From Gaetbulibacter_A aestuarii (lineage in GTDB: Bacteria > Bacteroidota > Bacteroidia > Flavobacteriales > Flavobacteriaceae), in NCBI RefSeq assembly GCF_039537665.1, contig NZ_BAABAY010000006.1:62001-126000 (forward strand): a stretch of 64,000 bases of DNA, in the 5' to 3' direction. The notes beneath the pieces were generated by a model, which saw only the letters and a program-made list of their open reading frames with translations, did not search any database and was not told the DNA's origin. The translations under genes and the position numbers were made by a program. This document shows positions 15,916 to 25,695 of the stretch, in pieces; position 1 is the first letter of the stretch; every line of letters starts with the position of its first letter.

Positions 15916-17408
15916 GCAAAAGGTATAATCAGGCTTACTTTGGTGCCTTTTGGGACATCATCTTCGTAAAGATCACTTATGTTTATGGCATAGGGACTCG
16001 AAAAATTAGCGCTAAAATGTTTCAGTCGTTCCTCAGAAAGTTTAATACCTAAGGAGTCGCGCTTAACAAGCTTATTCTTTTTTAGCCTTTCTGATTTTTT
16101 CCGGCCTACACCATTATCAATAATATCAATTTGAAACTGCGTGTCATTTTTCTTTTTAACACGCATAATTAATTTTCGGTTGTCCTTTTTAAGAGATAAA
16201 CCATGCCAGATGGCATTTTCAAGAAAAGGCTGGGTTATAAGCGACGGTAATTTCAATGTACTTAAATTCAAACTTTCGTCGTAATCCAGTTCAAAATCGA
16301 TACTCTTGTTAAAACGTATGTTTTCAATATTAATATATAGCGCCATAGTTTCCAATTCCTCATTTAATGAGGTTTCTTTTTCTGTTGTAGAGGCCAATAT
16401 TTTTCGAATGAGCTTCGAGAATTTATTCAAATAGAAGACAGCATGTTCTTTTTCATTATCAATAATATAGCGTTTTATGGAATTCAGGGAATTAAAGATA
16501 AAATGCGGATTCATCTGACTTCGCAATGCCGAAACCTTTAATTCAGCAAACTCTTTGTCATATTTCATTTGAAGCGATTGAAGTTTTTCTATTTCGGCTT
16601 GTTTATTAAGCGTTTCTACATCTTTTTCAAGTTGCTCTTGAATCTTATTACGCAATTGCTCATTTTCTTTAAGCTGTTTGATCAGCTTGGTTTGGGCTGT
16701 ATCACGATCGTCTAAAATAAGCTTCTGTTTCTTTCCCAGTCCAAGCGAGAAAATGACGTTTTCTATAATAAAGCCAAGGTATAAAATACTATAGGGGGCT
16801 TCAGGAGGAATGCCTTTATTCTGCAACTTAAGATAATAAAGCAATGAACCAACGGAGGTGACCATCAAAATAAATGATCCGGAGATCATGTAGTATTTCA
16901 ATGGGTTTTTAAGTTTGAAAAAAGGAACATACATTACCAGGCCATAAATCGTCATTGGAATGGTGAAAACAAGGTATCCATCCATCAAAATTGTCATATC
17001 TCCGACAATTAAATACCAGATAAAAATTACGGAACAATAAGCAATGATAAGGTATAAGGCGCGCATACTCCATGTGTACCATTGGGGTAATTCTTCCTTC
17101 ATATTTAAAAATCGGAAGGCGAACAAAACATAAATAAAAAAGTAAATTTCGGTGGCAACAGTAGGGTAGTTGGTAACCCAACTTACAGGATAAAAGAGTT
17201 CGTAAATAAAACCACCCTGTATATGGTGAAGCTGTGATAAAATGATAAAGAAGGTATAACCACTGTATAGTAAATAAAGTTTTTCTTTATTCTGAAAATA
17301 AAGCAGAAAATGATAAACCGAGAGAATAAATAATATACCAATGGTGAAGATAATAAAGCCGTTTTGAAACGGATAATTAAAAAAATAATGCGTTAATCCC
17401 TGATCCAA
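15912..17408 (-). CDS. LytS-type sensor histidine kinase
   Basis: The 498-residue kinase has about seven transmembrane segments in residues 15-225, a coiled coil (about 235-290) and a His_kinase (PF06580-type) domain with the phosphoacceptor motif SQMNPH302FIFNSLNSI and an ATPase region ending in DNGVGRKKS. No periplasmic sensing domain of note is present. The start is a TTG six bases after the response-regulator stop, with no in-frame ATG nearby, so a TTG or ATT start seems real. It should phosphorylate the LytTR regulator encoded just upstream. The signal is unknown. Confidence 0.88.
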   Translation of the reverse strand: MDQGLTHYFFNYPFQNGFIIFTIGILFILSVYHFLLYFQNKEKLYLLYSGYTFFIILSQLHHIQGGFIYELFYPVSWVTNYPTVATEIYFFIYVLFAFRFLNMKEELPQWYTWSMRALYLIIAYCSVIFIWYLIVGDMTILMDGYLVFTIPMTIYGLVMYVPFFKLKNPLKYYMISGSFILMVTSVGSLLYYLKLQNKGIPPEAPYSILYLGFIIENVIFSLGLGKKQKLILDDRDTAQTKLIKQLKENEQLRNKIQEQLEKDVETLNKQAEIEKLQSLQMKYDKEFAELKVSALRSQMNPHFIFNSLNSIKRYIIDNEKEHAVFYLNKFSKLIRKILASTTEKETSLNEELETMALYINIENIRFNKSIDFELDYDESLNLSTLKLPSLITQPFLENAIWHGLSLKKDNRKLIMRVKKKNDTQFQIDIIDNGVGRKKSERLKKNKLVKRDSLGIKLSEERLKHFSANFSSPYAINISDLYEDDVPKGTKVSLIIPFA

Positions 17409-17414
17409 AATTTC

Positions 17415-18155
17415 TTAACTATTTAAAACTTCTAATAATTCTGTTTTTTTTGATCGCGACACCGGAATATGCGTGCCATTTTCCAAAACGATATAACCAC
17501 CATCACTTTTAACGAATTCTTTAATATAATTAATATTGACCAGGTAGGAATTATGAACCCTAAAGAAATCTGAACTGGTAGATGCTTCGAATTCTTTTAG
17601 GTTTTTAGCGAGCATTTCTTTATCACCATTCTTTAAGTAGATATCAGTATAGTTACCATCTGATTTACAATACAAAATATCCACCATATTAACGTATTTG
17701 GTTTTTCCAACAAGCGACAAGGCTAACCTTTTGGGTTGATTCTGTTTTGAAATGGAGTCGATGATCTTTTTAACTTCATCTCCTAAAATATTGTCGTTTT
17801 TGTTTTTTCTAACTCTGGAAATAGTTTCCGTGAGATCTTCGGAATCTATGGGTTTTAATAGATAGTCTATGGCGTGTTCCTTAAATGCTTTAATGGCGTA
17901 ATTATCGTAGGCCGTGGTAATGATCAGATCAAAATCACGATAGTCCAACTGGCTCAACAATTGAAAACCATCCATTTCAGGCATTTCGATATCCAGAAAT
18001 ACGCAGTCAGGTTTCAAATAATTAATGGCGGAAATGGCGTTTTTTGGATTCGTGAAAGTATCGCAGATCTCAATATCATCGCAAAAATTTTCGATCTCCC
18101 ATTTCAGGTTGTTGATGGCATTGAACTCATCATCTATAATAATCGCGCGTATCAT
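17415..18155 (-). CDS. LytTR-family response regulator
   Basis: The 246-residue protein has a receiver domain (1-115) with acidic pocket D8-D9, phosphoacceptor D55 (VFLD55IEMPEMDG) and switch lysine in LLKPID. A LytTR DNA-binding domain follows (about 145-245; YCKSDGNYTDIYL and FFRVHNSYLVNINYI). It is the first gene of a two-gene operon with the kinase downstream. LytTR regulators bind short direct repeats near target promoters. Targets are not evident; the divergent lipoprotein gene at 18433 is one candidate. Confidence 0.92.
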   Translation of the reverse strand: MIRAIIIDDEFNAINNLKWEIENFCDDIEICDTFTNPKNAISAINYLKPDCVFLDIEMPEMDGFQLLSQLDYRDFDLIITTAYDNYAIKAFKEHAIDYLLKPIDSEDLTETISRVRKNKNDNILGDEVKKIIDSISKQNQPKRLALSLVGKTKYVNMVDILYCKSDGNYTDIYLKNGDKEMLAKNLKEFEASTSSDFFRVHNSYLVNINYIKEFVKSDGGYIVLENGTHIPVSRSKKTELLEVLNS

Positions 18156-18432
18156 ATGATGCTTTTTGTTAAAAATAATAAGTTTTTATTCATTTCGATG
18201 TGGGTTTGTGTAAAAGGTAATAATGGGTCCATATCTAGCACTATTTAACTCATATTCAGAGTTTTTAAGGATTAAAACAGCTTAAAGACAAGTTACAATT
18301 TATTCTATACAAATTAGATGTCATTTTTTACCATTCATAAATTCCCGGGATAATCGAGGTGTCGAGATTCATATATTTAATCCTGATTATCAGAAATCTA
18401 GGAAGCATTCAATAACCACAAAACCACAAACT

Positions 18433-19386
18433 ATGAAATCAATTTATTTAAGAACTTTTATCATTTTTTCGTTATTACTATCCATTAGTTGCAAAGACAA
18501 GAAGTCTGATACAGATGTTATTGCAGAAGAGGAGGCCATGGCGGAAGAAACTGCAAATGTAGTCGATATTATTACCAGAGGAATGGATTTTCAATCGGTT
18601 GACACCATTCCATCAGGTTGGAACATTTTCAAATATCAAAATCTATCCGACCAACCTCATTTTTTCCTTTTGGATAAATATCCTGAAGGTGTTACTATTC
18701 AAAATACCATAGACGAGGTTGGCCCCCCTTTCGATAGATGTGGAGAACTTATTGAAGCCGGTAAACGTGATGAGGGGCTTGCCGAACTTGCTAATTTACC
18801 GGAATGGTTTGGTAAAGTTGTATTTGTAGGCGGTTCGGGACTTGTAAGTCCGAAAGAAACTTCTTTAACAGCTGTTAAATTGGAACCGGGGTATTATATT
18901 ATGGAATGCTATGTAAAAATGCCTGAAGGCAAGTTTCATACCTCGATGGGCATGGCTAAAGCTATTATAGTTACAGATGAAGATAGTGGCGTTACACCAC
19001 CGGAAGCTACGGTTAATATTAATATTTCAAGTGAGAAAGGTATAAATTATGACAAAGGAATAACCAAAGGCAAACAGGTTTTTGCTGTACATTATGATGA
19101 TCAGATCATGCATGAAAACTTTGTAGGTCATGATGTGAACCTGGCAAAAATAGAATCATATGCCAATCTGGATGAACTTGAAAAATGGATGGATTGGTCG
19201 CATAAAGGCGGATTGCAAACCCCGGCACCAAACGGCGTTACCTTTTTAGGGGGTGTGAATGATATGCCAAAAGGCAGTACGGGTTATTTTACTGTTGATC
19301 TGGAGCCTGGTAATTACGTATTGATATCCGAAGTTCCGAATACACGTTCCAAAAAACTACTTAAAGAATTTGATGTGATCGATTAG
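18433..19386 (+). CDS. Secreted lipoprotein with two related domains
   Basis: The 317-residue protein has a lipoprotein signal (hydrophobic 9-19, then SISC20). The mature part appears to be an internal duplication. Each half ends in a beta-strand motif: LEPGYYIMECYVKMPEGKFH in the first and LEPGNYVLISEVP in the second. These are preceded by FVGGSGLVSP and FLGGVNDMPKG respectively. The folds look like beta-sandwiches, possibly cupredoxin-like, but no copper ligands are identified. It is divergent from the LytTR operon. Its stop overlaps the ribBA stop by four bases. Function unknown. Confidence 0.7.
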   Translation: MKSIYLRTFIIFSLLLSISCKDKKSDTDVIAEEEAMAEETANVVDIITRGMDFQSVDTIPSGWNIFKYQNLSDQPHFFLLDKYPEGVTIQNTIDEVGPPFDRCGELIEAGKRDEGLAELANLPEWFGKVVFVGGSGLVSPKETSLTAVKLEPGYYIMECYVKMPEGKFHTSMGMAKAIIVTDEDSGVTPPEATVNINISSEKGINYDKGITKGKQVFAVHYDDQIMHENFVGHDVNLAKIESYANLDELEKWMDWSHKGGLQTPAPNGVTFLGGVNDMPKGSTGYFTVDLEPGNYVLISEVPNTRSKKLLKEFDVID

Positions 19387-20543
19387 TAAGGAACGTATTC
19401 GATAATTTCTAAACCGTAACCTACCAGACCAACACGTTTTGTTTGTGCGGTATTAGAAATCACACGCAGTTTATGGATATTAAGATCGTGAAGGATCTGA
19501 GCGCCTATACCAAAATCACGATTATCCATATTTATTCTAGGGGCTTTAGTTATTTTATTAGCCACCTGATTTGTTTTCAAAAAGTCCAGTCGATTTAAAA
19601 TATTCATCGATTGGGCTTCTTGGTTTATAAAGAGGATAGCTCCCTTACCGGCATCGTTTATTACCTTGAACATATCGTCCAATTGCTTATCGGCGTTGTT
19701 GGTAAGCGTACCCAAAACATCATTGTTTACCAATGTGGAGTTTATTCGGGTTAAAACTTCTTCATTAGGCTTCCAGGAACCTTTTGTCAAAGCTATATGT
19801 ACTTGATTATTAGTTGTTTGCTTATAAGCTCTTAATCTAAAGCTTCCAAATCGAGTTTCGAGATTAAAATCTTCTTTTTTCTCAATTAGGGAGTCATGTT
19901 GCATCCGATACGCTACTAAATCTTCAATTGAAACAATTTTGAGATCCAGCTTTTTTGCAACATTTATAAGTTGAGGCAGACGCGCCATAGAGCCGTCTTC
20001 ATTCATAATTTCAACAATAACACCTGCAGGTTGTAATCCGGCTAAACGCGCAAAATCAATGGCAGCTTCGGTATGGCCGGTACGTCGTAATACACCACCT
20101 TCTTTCGCGATCAAAGGGAACACATGTCCTGGTCGCGCCAATTCGTGCACTTTGGTTTCAGGATCGATCAGTGCTTTTATAGTTTGTGCGCGATCCGCAG
20201 CTGAAATACCGGTAGTAACACCATGACCACGAAGATCAACGGACACTGTAAAGGCAGTTTCCATAGGATCCGTATTGTTTCGAACCATCATATTCAGATC
20301 TAACTCCTTGCAACGATTTTCAGTTAACGGAGCACAAATAAGACCACGACCGTGAGTGGCCATAAAATTGATCATTTCGGGGCTTACCTTAGCGGCTGCT
20401 GCCACAAAATCTCCTTCATTTTCACGATTTTCATCATCAACAACGATGATCACTTTTCCTTGGCGGATGTCTTCAATAGCATCCTCAATGGTATCAAGCT
20501 TGAATTTTGCCTTTTCTGATTTGGTCATAGTCTCTGTAATCAT
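19383..20543 (-). CDS. ribB: RibBA-type 3,4-dihydroxy-2-butanone-4-phosphate synthase with degenerate GTP cyclohydrolase II domain
   Basis: The first about 215 of 386 residues form an intact DHBP synthase: DDENRENEGD acidic loop, HGRGLICAPL, GHGVTTGISAADRAQTI, ARPGHVFPL and RRTGHTEAAIDFARLAG. It makes the four-carbon riboflavin precursor from ribulose 5-phosphate. The RibA half keeps the overall fold (DFGIGAQILHDL, RVGLVGYGLEI). However, the zinc-binding segment that normally carries three cysteines reads NSTLVNNDVLGTLTNNADKQ, with none. GTP cyclohydrolase II activity is therefore unlikely and a separate RibA should exist elsewhere. ATG at 20543 chosen; 20528 is possible. It is the last gene of the tpx-to-ribBA run. 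Confidence 0.9.
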   Translation of the reverse strand: MITETMTKSEKAKFKLDTIEDAIEDIRQGKVIIVVDDENRENEGDFVAAAAKVSPEMINFMATHGRGLICAPLTENRCKELDLNMMVRNNTDPMETAFTVSVDLRGHGVTTGISAADRAQTIKALIDPETKVHELARPGHVFPLIAKEGGVLRRTGHTEAAIDFARLAGLQPAGVIVEIMNEDGSMARLPQLINVAKKLDLKIVSIEDLVAYRMQHDSLIEKKEDFNLETRFGSFRLRAYKQTTNNQVHIALTKGSWKPNEEVLTRINSTLVNNDVLGTLTNNADKQLDDMFKVINDAGKGAILFINQEAQSMNILNRLDFLKTNQVANKITKAPRINMDNRDFGIGAQILHDLNIHKLRVISNTAQTKRVGLVGYGLEIIEYVPY

Positions 20544-20558
20544 GCTGCAAAGATATTG

Positions 20559-22550
20559 CTATTTTAGTGAATCTAAGCAATTTTGCTTCAGGTCTTCTTT
20601 GATTTTCAGTTTCAAAAACGGATAACTTACCATGTATAGTGGGAATCCGAGAACCTGTAAAAAGTAGTTAAGGCGTTTTCCTGATTTCTTTATTTGTCCG
20701 TAAAACTGATTTAAATTCACCATCGATTTTAGATAATAAATAGCATACAAAGCCATAGAAATGATGCTCAATTGAATGGAAGCATCCGCCAGTGATGGTA
20801 ATTTGTTGTTTCTAAAAACAAAGAACAAAACCAGTAAAATTACACCAATACTATATAGAGTAATAGCAAAATAGGCATGTTCATTATAGTTTATCGACAT
20901 TTTTTCAGCTTTTTTATAAGCCGGATTGATCACTAAACCATTACGCTCTAAAGCCTCTAAAGTGTTATCTCGTTCTTCTAAAATGCGAAGGGCCTCAATT
21001 CTTGCTTCTTCTTCAAGACCGTGGGTTTCATAATTATTGATCACATCAATGAGGCGATCATTGGTGTAGGAAAGTAAAAATTTATAATCGAAAACTTCTT
21101 TTTCTTTGATTCGAAGAACTTTTTTGATAGGGTCCAGGAAGTTACCGATTTCAAATAAACCACGATCTGCAGTGGCGCGTCGGGTTAAATAAACACCTAG
21201 AGGTAACATGACCAATGTTGAAAACCAACTGGCCAATATGGGATTTAAACTGCCGTTCTTGGCACTATTTGTAGCAAAAATACCAATGAAGTGATACGTT
21301 AAAAATAATAGTATAGCTATTACCATGGGTAAACCTATACCTCCTTTACGAATAAGAGCACCCAATGGGGCGCCAACAAAAAACAAAATAATACACGCAA
21401 TGCCTAATGCAAACTTTTGATGATAAGAGATCATATGGGTGTAAAGATCTTTTTTGGCATTTTCAGCAGCGGTTTCCTTAGCTATTACAGTTTGTTTGTT
21501 GCTCGCCATGGCTTTGGAAACTAAATCCACCATGCGAACCTGAGCATTCAACTTAAAAATTGGTAACAGAGAACGAATTTCCAGGGAATCTTTTACAGCT
21601 TGTAATGAATCGTTATCAACAACTTTGGTATCATTCTCAACTTTAAAACGGGAAACACCCGCACGCTGATATAGATTTTGTTTGGTACCCTCGAAATCAA
21701 CCGATCGTTTTTTAATAATGGAATCCATAGCGACGTCTAGTCCCTTTAAACTCAGCATATCGGATTTTTCAGTATTCGACTTTTCATCCATATCCACATT
21801 GTTAAGCTGCGAGAGATCGATATTCATGGTATAAGTATCGAATGTACTTTTGGCAAAAGGTCTTTTTTCCCTTTCTTTTAATTTTTGTGGAATGATATCG
21901 TGATAGTAATTTCCATCTTTAAGAATCAGTTTTAGTACTGAGGAGCTTTCTTTTCCTAACAATTCGCCTGTTTTCGATTTAATGACGGTCGTATTCGTCA
22001 TTTTATTTTCTCCTTTGATGTGTATGGTTACGTTCTTAAGATATTGACCGCGATCTCCGGATTTTTCATCAAATTTAATATTGTAAGCACCTACTTCATT
22101 GAACTGTCCTTCTGCAAGGAGCATAGCGGGTTTCAACTTATAAATATTTACCCTTAAATTATAAAAATTGAGCTCTGCCCATGGAATTACATTGTTTGAA
22201 AAGAAAAAAGTAATGATACCCAGAGTAACAATGAAAATACTTAATCCCGACATGGCGCGTTGCAAAGAAATCCCTGTCGATTTCATAGCTGCGAACTCAT
22301 AATTTTCAGCAAAACTTCCAAAAACCATAATAGAGGCGAGGAGTATGGTAAGTGGCAGTACCAAAGGGATAAGTTTGGGCATGAAATAAAGAATGAACTT
22401 AATAATAACCGAAAGGTCCAAGTCTTTTCCTGAGAGCTCGCGAATGTACAGCCAAATGGTCTGTAAGATAAAAATGAGCATCAGAATGGTGAAAACGCTG
22501 AAAAATGTTTTGAGATAAGTGGTTAAAATGTATCGATCTAAGATTTTCAC
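20559..22550 (-). CDS. LptF/LptG-family permease (LPS export)
   Basis: The 663-residue YjgP/YjgQ-family protein has N-terminal transmembrane helices (about 15-125), a long periplasmic beta-jellyroll region, and a second set of helices (about 385-470). It is much longer than the roughly 360 residues of enterobacterial LptF/G; a cytosolic segment and extra helices extend the C-terminus (about 470-663). In the LptBFGC machine these permeases extract LPS from the inner membrane. Start codon is GTG (22550). It lies 70 bases downstream of lolA, so envelope lipid and lipoprotein transport genes are neighbours. Confidence 0.88.
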   Translation of the reverse strand: MKILDRYILTTYLKTFFSVFTILMLIFILQTIWLYIRELSGKDLDLSVIIKFILYFMPKLIPLVLPLTILLASIMVFGSFAENYEFAAMKSTGISLQRAMSGLSIFIVTLGIITFFFSNNVIPWAELNFYNLRVNIYKLKPAMLLAEGQFNEVGAYNIKFDEKSGDRGQYLKNVTIHIKGENKMTNTTVIKSKTGELLGKESSSVLKLILKDGNYYHDIIPQKLKEREKRPFAKSTFDTYTMNIDLSQLNNVDMDEKSNTEKSDMLSLKGLDVAMDSIIKKRSVDFEGTKQNLYQRAGVSRFKVENDTKVVDNDSLQAVKDSLEIRSLLPIFKLNAQVRMVDLVSKAMASNKQTVIAKETAAENAKKDLYTHMISYHQKFALGIACIILFFVGAPLGALIRKGGIGLPMVIAILLFLTYHFIGIFATNSAKNGSLNPILASWFSTLVMLPLGVYLTRRATADRGLFEIGNFLDPIKKVLRIKEKEVFDYKFLLSYTNDRLIDVINNYETHGLEEEARIEALRILEERDNTLEALERNGLVINPAYKKAEKMSINYNEHAYFAITLYSIGVILLVLFFVFRNNKLPSLADASIQLSIISMALYAIYYLKSMVNLNQFYGQIKKSGKRLNYFLQVLGFPLYMVSYPFLKLKIKEDLKQNCLDSLK

Positions 22551-22620
22551 GCGCTTAGTTTTATCTAAATAACGGATTTACCGAATTGGTTTCCAGTTAA
22601 TTTTTGAAGGCTTTTCAGTG

Positions 22621-23274
22621 TTAATCGATATTATTTATGTAATAATCACTGTACTTCTTCGCGTCAAAGGTAAATAAGGATTTTGGTAAAAGCTCATTAG
22701 TTCTCAAAGAATTCACCGTAAGGGTGGTTTTTGTCCCGTTTTTACCAATCTGGATCAGGTTGTAAATATTTTTAGTATTCGCATCGATACCTAATAAAAT
22801 ATATTTAATTTCTGAATTGGAATCAATTGGGGTAAGCTTTACATATTGAATTTTACGCCCCTGTATATTTTGTGTAATATCCATGTCGTAAACATATCCT
22901 TCTTTGTAAAAAGAGAGCATTTTACTCGGACTGAATCCTTCTTCTTGATTCTCTTTTTCATTGGAAATGGTCACTTCTTCATCTTCCGGACTAATAGTAT
23001 AAAGTTTTTTACCATCGTAAAGTCTTGTTACACCTAAAATATTGAGACGGTATTTTTCGCCTTCAAGCGTGACATCGCCTTTGGTTTCTTGTTTTACATT
23101 TTCCTTGGTATTTTCAAGCACATATTTAAATTCAATGGCGATATTATCATAGCTTTTCACTTTTTCAGACACTTCATTAAGTAGCGCTTGAGCTTTGTTC
23201 TGAGAAAAAGAGGTCAGTGATAGACTGATGAATAAGAGGGTTATAAGTTGTTTCATTTTTAATTTAAGTTTCAT
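22621..23274 (-). CDS. lolA: LolA-like outer-membrane lipoprotein carrier
   Basis: The 217-residue protein has a cleavable signal (ITLLFISLSLTSFSQ). The mature domain matches LolA-like proteins: KAQALLNEVSEKVKSYDNIA, then FKYVLEN, a KGDVTLEGEKYRL strand and YDGKKLYTISPEDEEV. The family carries lipoproteins across the periplasm. The ATG at 23274 overlaps ftsK by 11 bases; the ATG at 23256 leaves a 7-base gap and gives a cleaner signal peptide, so it may be the true start. Co-located with lptF/G and ftsK. Confidence 0.85.
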   Translation of the reverse strand: MKLKLKMKQLITLLFISLSLTSFSQNKAQALLNEVSEKVKSYDNIAIEFKYVLENTKENVKQETKGDVTLEGEKYRLNILGVTRLYDGKKLYTISPEDEEVTISNEKENQEEGFSPSKMLSFYKEGYVYDMDITQNIQGRKIQYVKLTPIDSNSEIKYILLGIDANTKNIYNLIQIGKNGTKTTLTVNSLRTNELLPKSLFTFDAKKYSDYYINNID

Positions 23275-25633
23275 TTTCCAATAATTGATCTAAAGCAGTT
23301 AGATCCGGGACCAAAACCTGTCGGGCTTTACTTCCTTCAAACGGACCTACAATGCCTGCAGCTTCCAATTGATCTATAATTCTTCCGGCCCTGTTGTAGC
23401 CTAATTTTAATTTTCGCTGTAGCAGTGAAGCCGAGCCTTGTTGCGCTGTTACGATCACTACGGCAGCGTCTTTAAAAAGCTTATCGCGATCCTCGATATC
23501 TACATCAAGACTTGTGCCACTTTCTTCACCAACATACTCTGGTAATTGATAGGCTTCCGGATAGGCTTTTTGAGACCCAATATATTCCGTAATACGCTCA
23601 ACCTCAGGAGTATCTACAAAGGCACATTGCAAACGAATGAGATCATTTCCTTGAGTGAATAGCATGTCACCACGCCCAATCAGCTGGTCGGCACCAGAAC
23701 CATCTAAAATCGTACGAGAATCGATCTTCGAGGTCACCCTAAAAGCAATACGTGCCGGAAAGTTCGCTTTGATGATACCTGTAATGACATTTACCGACGG
23801 ACGCTGTGTAGCGATGATCAAGTGAATACCAATTGCTCGTGCAAGTTGTGCTAATCGTGCTATAGGCGTTTCCACTTCCTTACCGGCGGTCATGATCAGA
23901 TCGGCAAACTCGTCTACAACGAGTACAATATAGGGTAAAAACTGATGGCCTTCATTCGGATTTAATTTTCTAGCCTTGAATTTCGCATTATACTCCGCTA
24001 TGTTGCGGCACATGGCGTTCTTTAGAAGCTCATAGCGATTGTCCATTTCAATACACAAGGAATTGAGCGTATTGATAACTTTGGTATTGTCCGTAATAAT
24101 AGCTTCCTCACTATCGGGGAGTTTAGCTAAATAATGTCGTTCAATTTTGTTGAACAAGGTAAGTTCAACTTTTTTAGGATCGACCAAAATAAATTTCACT
24201 TCTGCCGGATGTTTTTTGTAAAGAAGTGAGGTAAGAACGACATTTAATCCTACAGATTTCCCTTGCCCAGTAGCACCTGCCATTAACAAGTGAGGCATTT
24301 TAGCCAGATCGACCACGAAGGTTTCATTACTTATGGTCTTACCAAGCGCAATAGGCAATTGCATATCGTTATTCTGGAATTTCTTCGAAGCGATCACGGA
24401 TCGCATTGAAACGATCGTTGCTTTTTTGTTAGGTACTTCGATACCAATTGTGCCTCGACCGGGTATAGGAGCGATAATACGAATTCCTAAGGCAGATAAA
24501 GACAGGGCTATATCATCTTCCAGATTTTTAATTTTAGAAATGCGAATACCGGCATCCGGTACAATTTCATAGAGCGTTACCGTGGGTCCGATAGTCGCTT
24601 TAATACTCGCGATACCTATTTTGTAATTGCTCAAGGTATCAACAATCTTATTCTTGTTTTCTTCGAGTTCTTCCTGATTAATTTTAATACCCTCTGTATC
24701 GTATTTTTTGAGTAGGTCCAGAGTAGGGAATTGATATTTCGCTAACTCCAGAGTAGGATCGAACTGCCCAAAGTCTTCAACTAATTTTTTAGCCAGATCA
24801 CTTTCCTCCGAGGTGTCATCAACACCTTGTTCAACTTCCATTTGAATATCATCTGAATCATCATCATCTTCATTATTTGAAGTATCGACCGTAACTTTTG
24901 GTTTCGGAGTAGATTCTACAACGGTTTCCGCCGGTTCATCAGTATTAAGGTCGAAGGCTGTTTTTATGTTTTCAGCTTCTTCAGATAAGCTATTGTCTAC
25001 AGCTACCATATCCAGGTCTGAAAGCTCTTCCTGAAGATCTTTTTTGGTTGATTTGAACAGGTTAGCGATACTTTCGAAAGTTACTCTAAAACGCATAGCT
25101 AAATACACAATAAACCCGAATAAAAGTAACAGTCCAACACCGAGGCGACCTAAATAATCGCCGAGGAAGCTATTTAATTCAAAACCTATGGTTCCTCCTA
25201 AAAATGCGTATTGCTCTTTAAAGAAACCAAAAAACACGGATAGCCATATCACGATGTATGAACCCCAAAACCAATGCTTTGATAGCTTCTTTTTACTAAG
25301 GCTCATAAGTACGTAAACACCGGATAATATCACTAATCCGGAAAAAATAAAGGAAGCAATACCGAAACCTTGTTCGATGAATAGATCACTTAACCAGGCA
25401 CCCGATTTCCTTAACCAGTTTTTCGATGCAACCTCTCTGGTCCCAAAACTGGAAAGCGTGCTCTGATCGGCATTACCGGTAAAGAAATAAGAGATGAAAG
25501 CGATTCCTAATAAGACCCCAAAAATGATTAAAAAACTACCAAACACGAGTTTTTGCTGACTGGATAGCTTGTAACTGCGCTTTTTACGTGGTTTTTTGGT
25601 GTCTGTTTTAGATTTGGTTTTGCGTTTGGCCAT
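23264..25633 (-). CDS. ftsK: DNA translocase FtsK
   Basis: The 789-residue protein has four to five transmembrane helices (about 28-180), an acidic linker (about 200-285), the alpha/beta motor with Walker A G453-ATGQGK459-S, Walker B YIVLVVDEFADL and the RIAFRVTSKIDSRTILD region, and a C-terminal gamma winged helix (LLQRKLKLGYNRAGRIIDQL) that reads KOPS-like sites. It moves chromosome ends through the division septum. The linker is short compared with E. coli FtsK. It is upstream of lolA and downstream of dgkA. Confidence 0.95.
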   Translation of the reverse strand: MAKRKTKSKTDTKKPRKKRSYKLSSQQKLVFGSFLIIFGVLLGIAFISYFFTGNADQSTLSSFGTREVASKNWLRKSGAWLSDLFIEQGFGIASFIFSGLVILSGVYVLMSLSKKKLSKHWFWGSYIVIWLSVFFGFFKEQYAFLGGTIGFELNSFLGDYLGRLGVGLLLLFGFIVYLAMRFRVTFESIANLFKSTKKDLQEELSDLDMVAVDNSLSEEAENIKTAFDLNTDEPAETVVESTPKPKVTVDTSNNEDDDDSDDIQMEVEQGVDDTSEESDLAKKLVEDFGQFDPTLELAKYQFPTLDLLKKYDTEGIKINQEELEENKNKIVDTLSNYKIGIASIKATIGPTVTLYEIVPDAGIRISKIKNLEDDIALSLSALGIRIIAPIPGRGTIGIEVPNKKATIVSMRSVIASKKFQNNDMQLPIALGKTISNETFVVDLAKMPHLLMAGATGQGKSVGLNVVLTSLLYKKHPAEVKFILVDPKKVELTLFNKIERHYLAKLPDSEEAIITDNTKVINTLNSLCIEMDNRYELLKNAMCRNIAEYNAKFKARKLNPNEGHQFLPYIVLVVDEFADLIMTAGKEVETPIARLAQLARAIGIHLIIATQRPSVNVITGIIKANFPARIAFRVTSKIDSRTILDGSGADQLIGRGDMLFTQGNDLIRLQCAFVDTPEVERITEYIGSQKAYPEAYQLPEYVGEESGTSLDVDIEDRDKLFKDAAVVIVTAQQGSASLLQRKLKLGYNRAGRIIDQLEAAGIVGPFEGSKARQVLVPDLTALDQLLENET

Positions 25634-25695
25634 TAATGCACTGTTAGTTTGAACAAAAATACAAATTACTAACGTTTATCCTAAGGGTATAGTAT

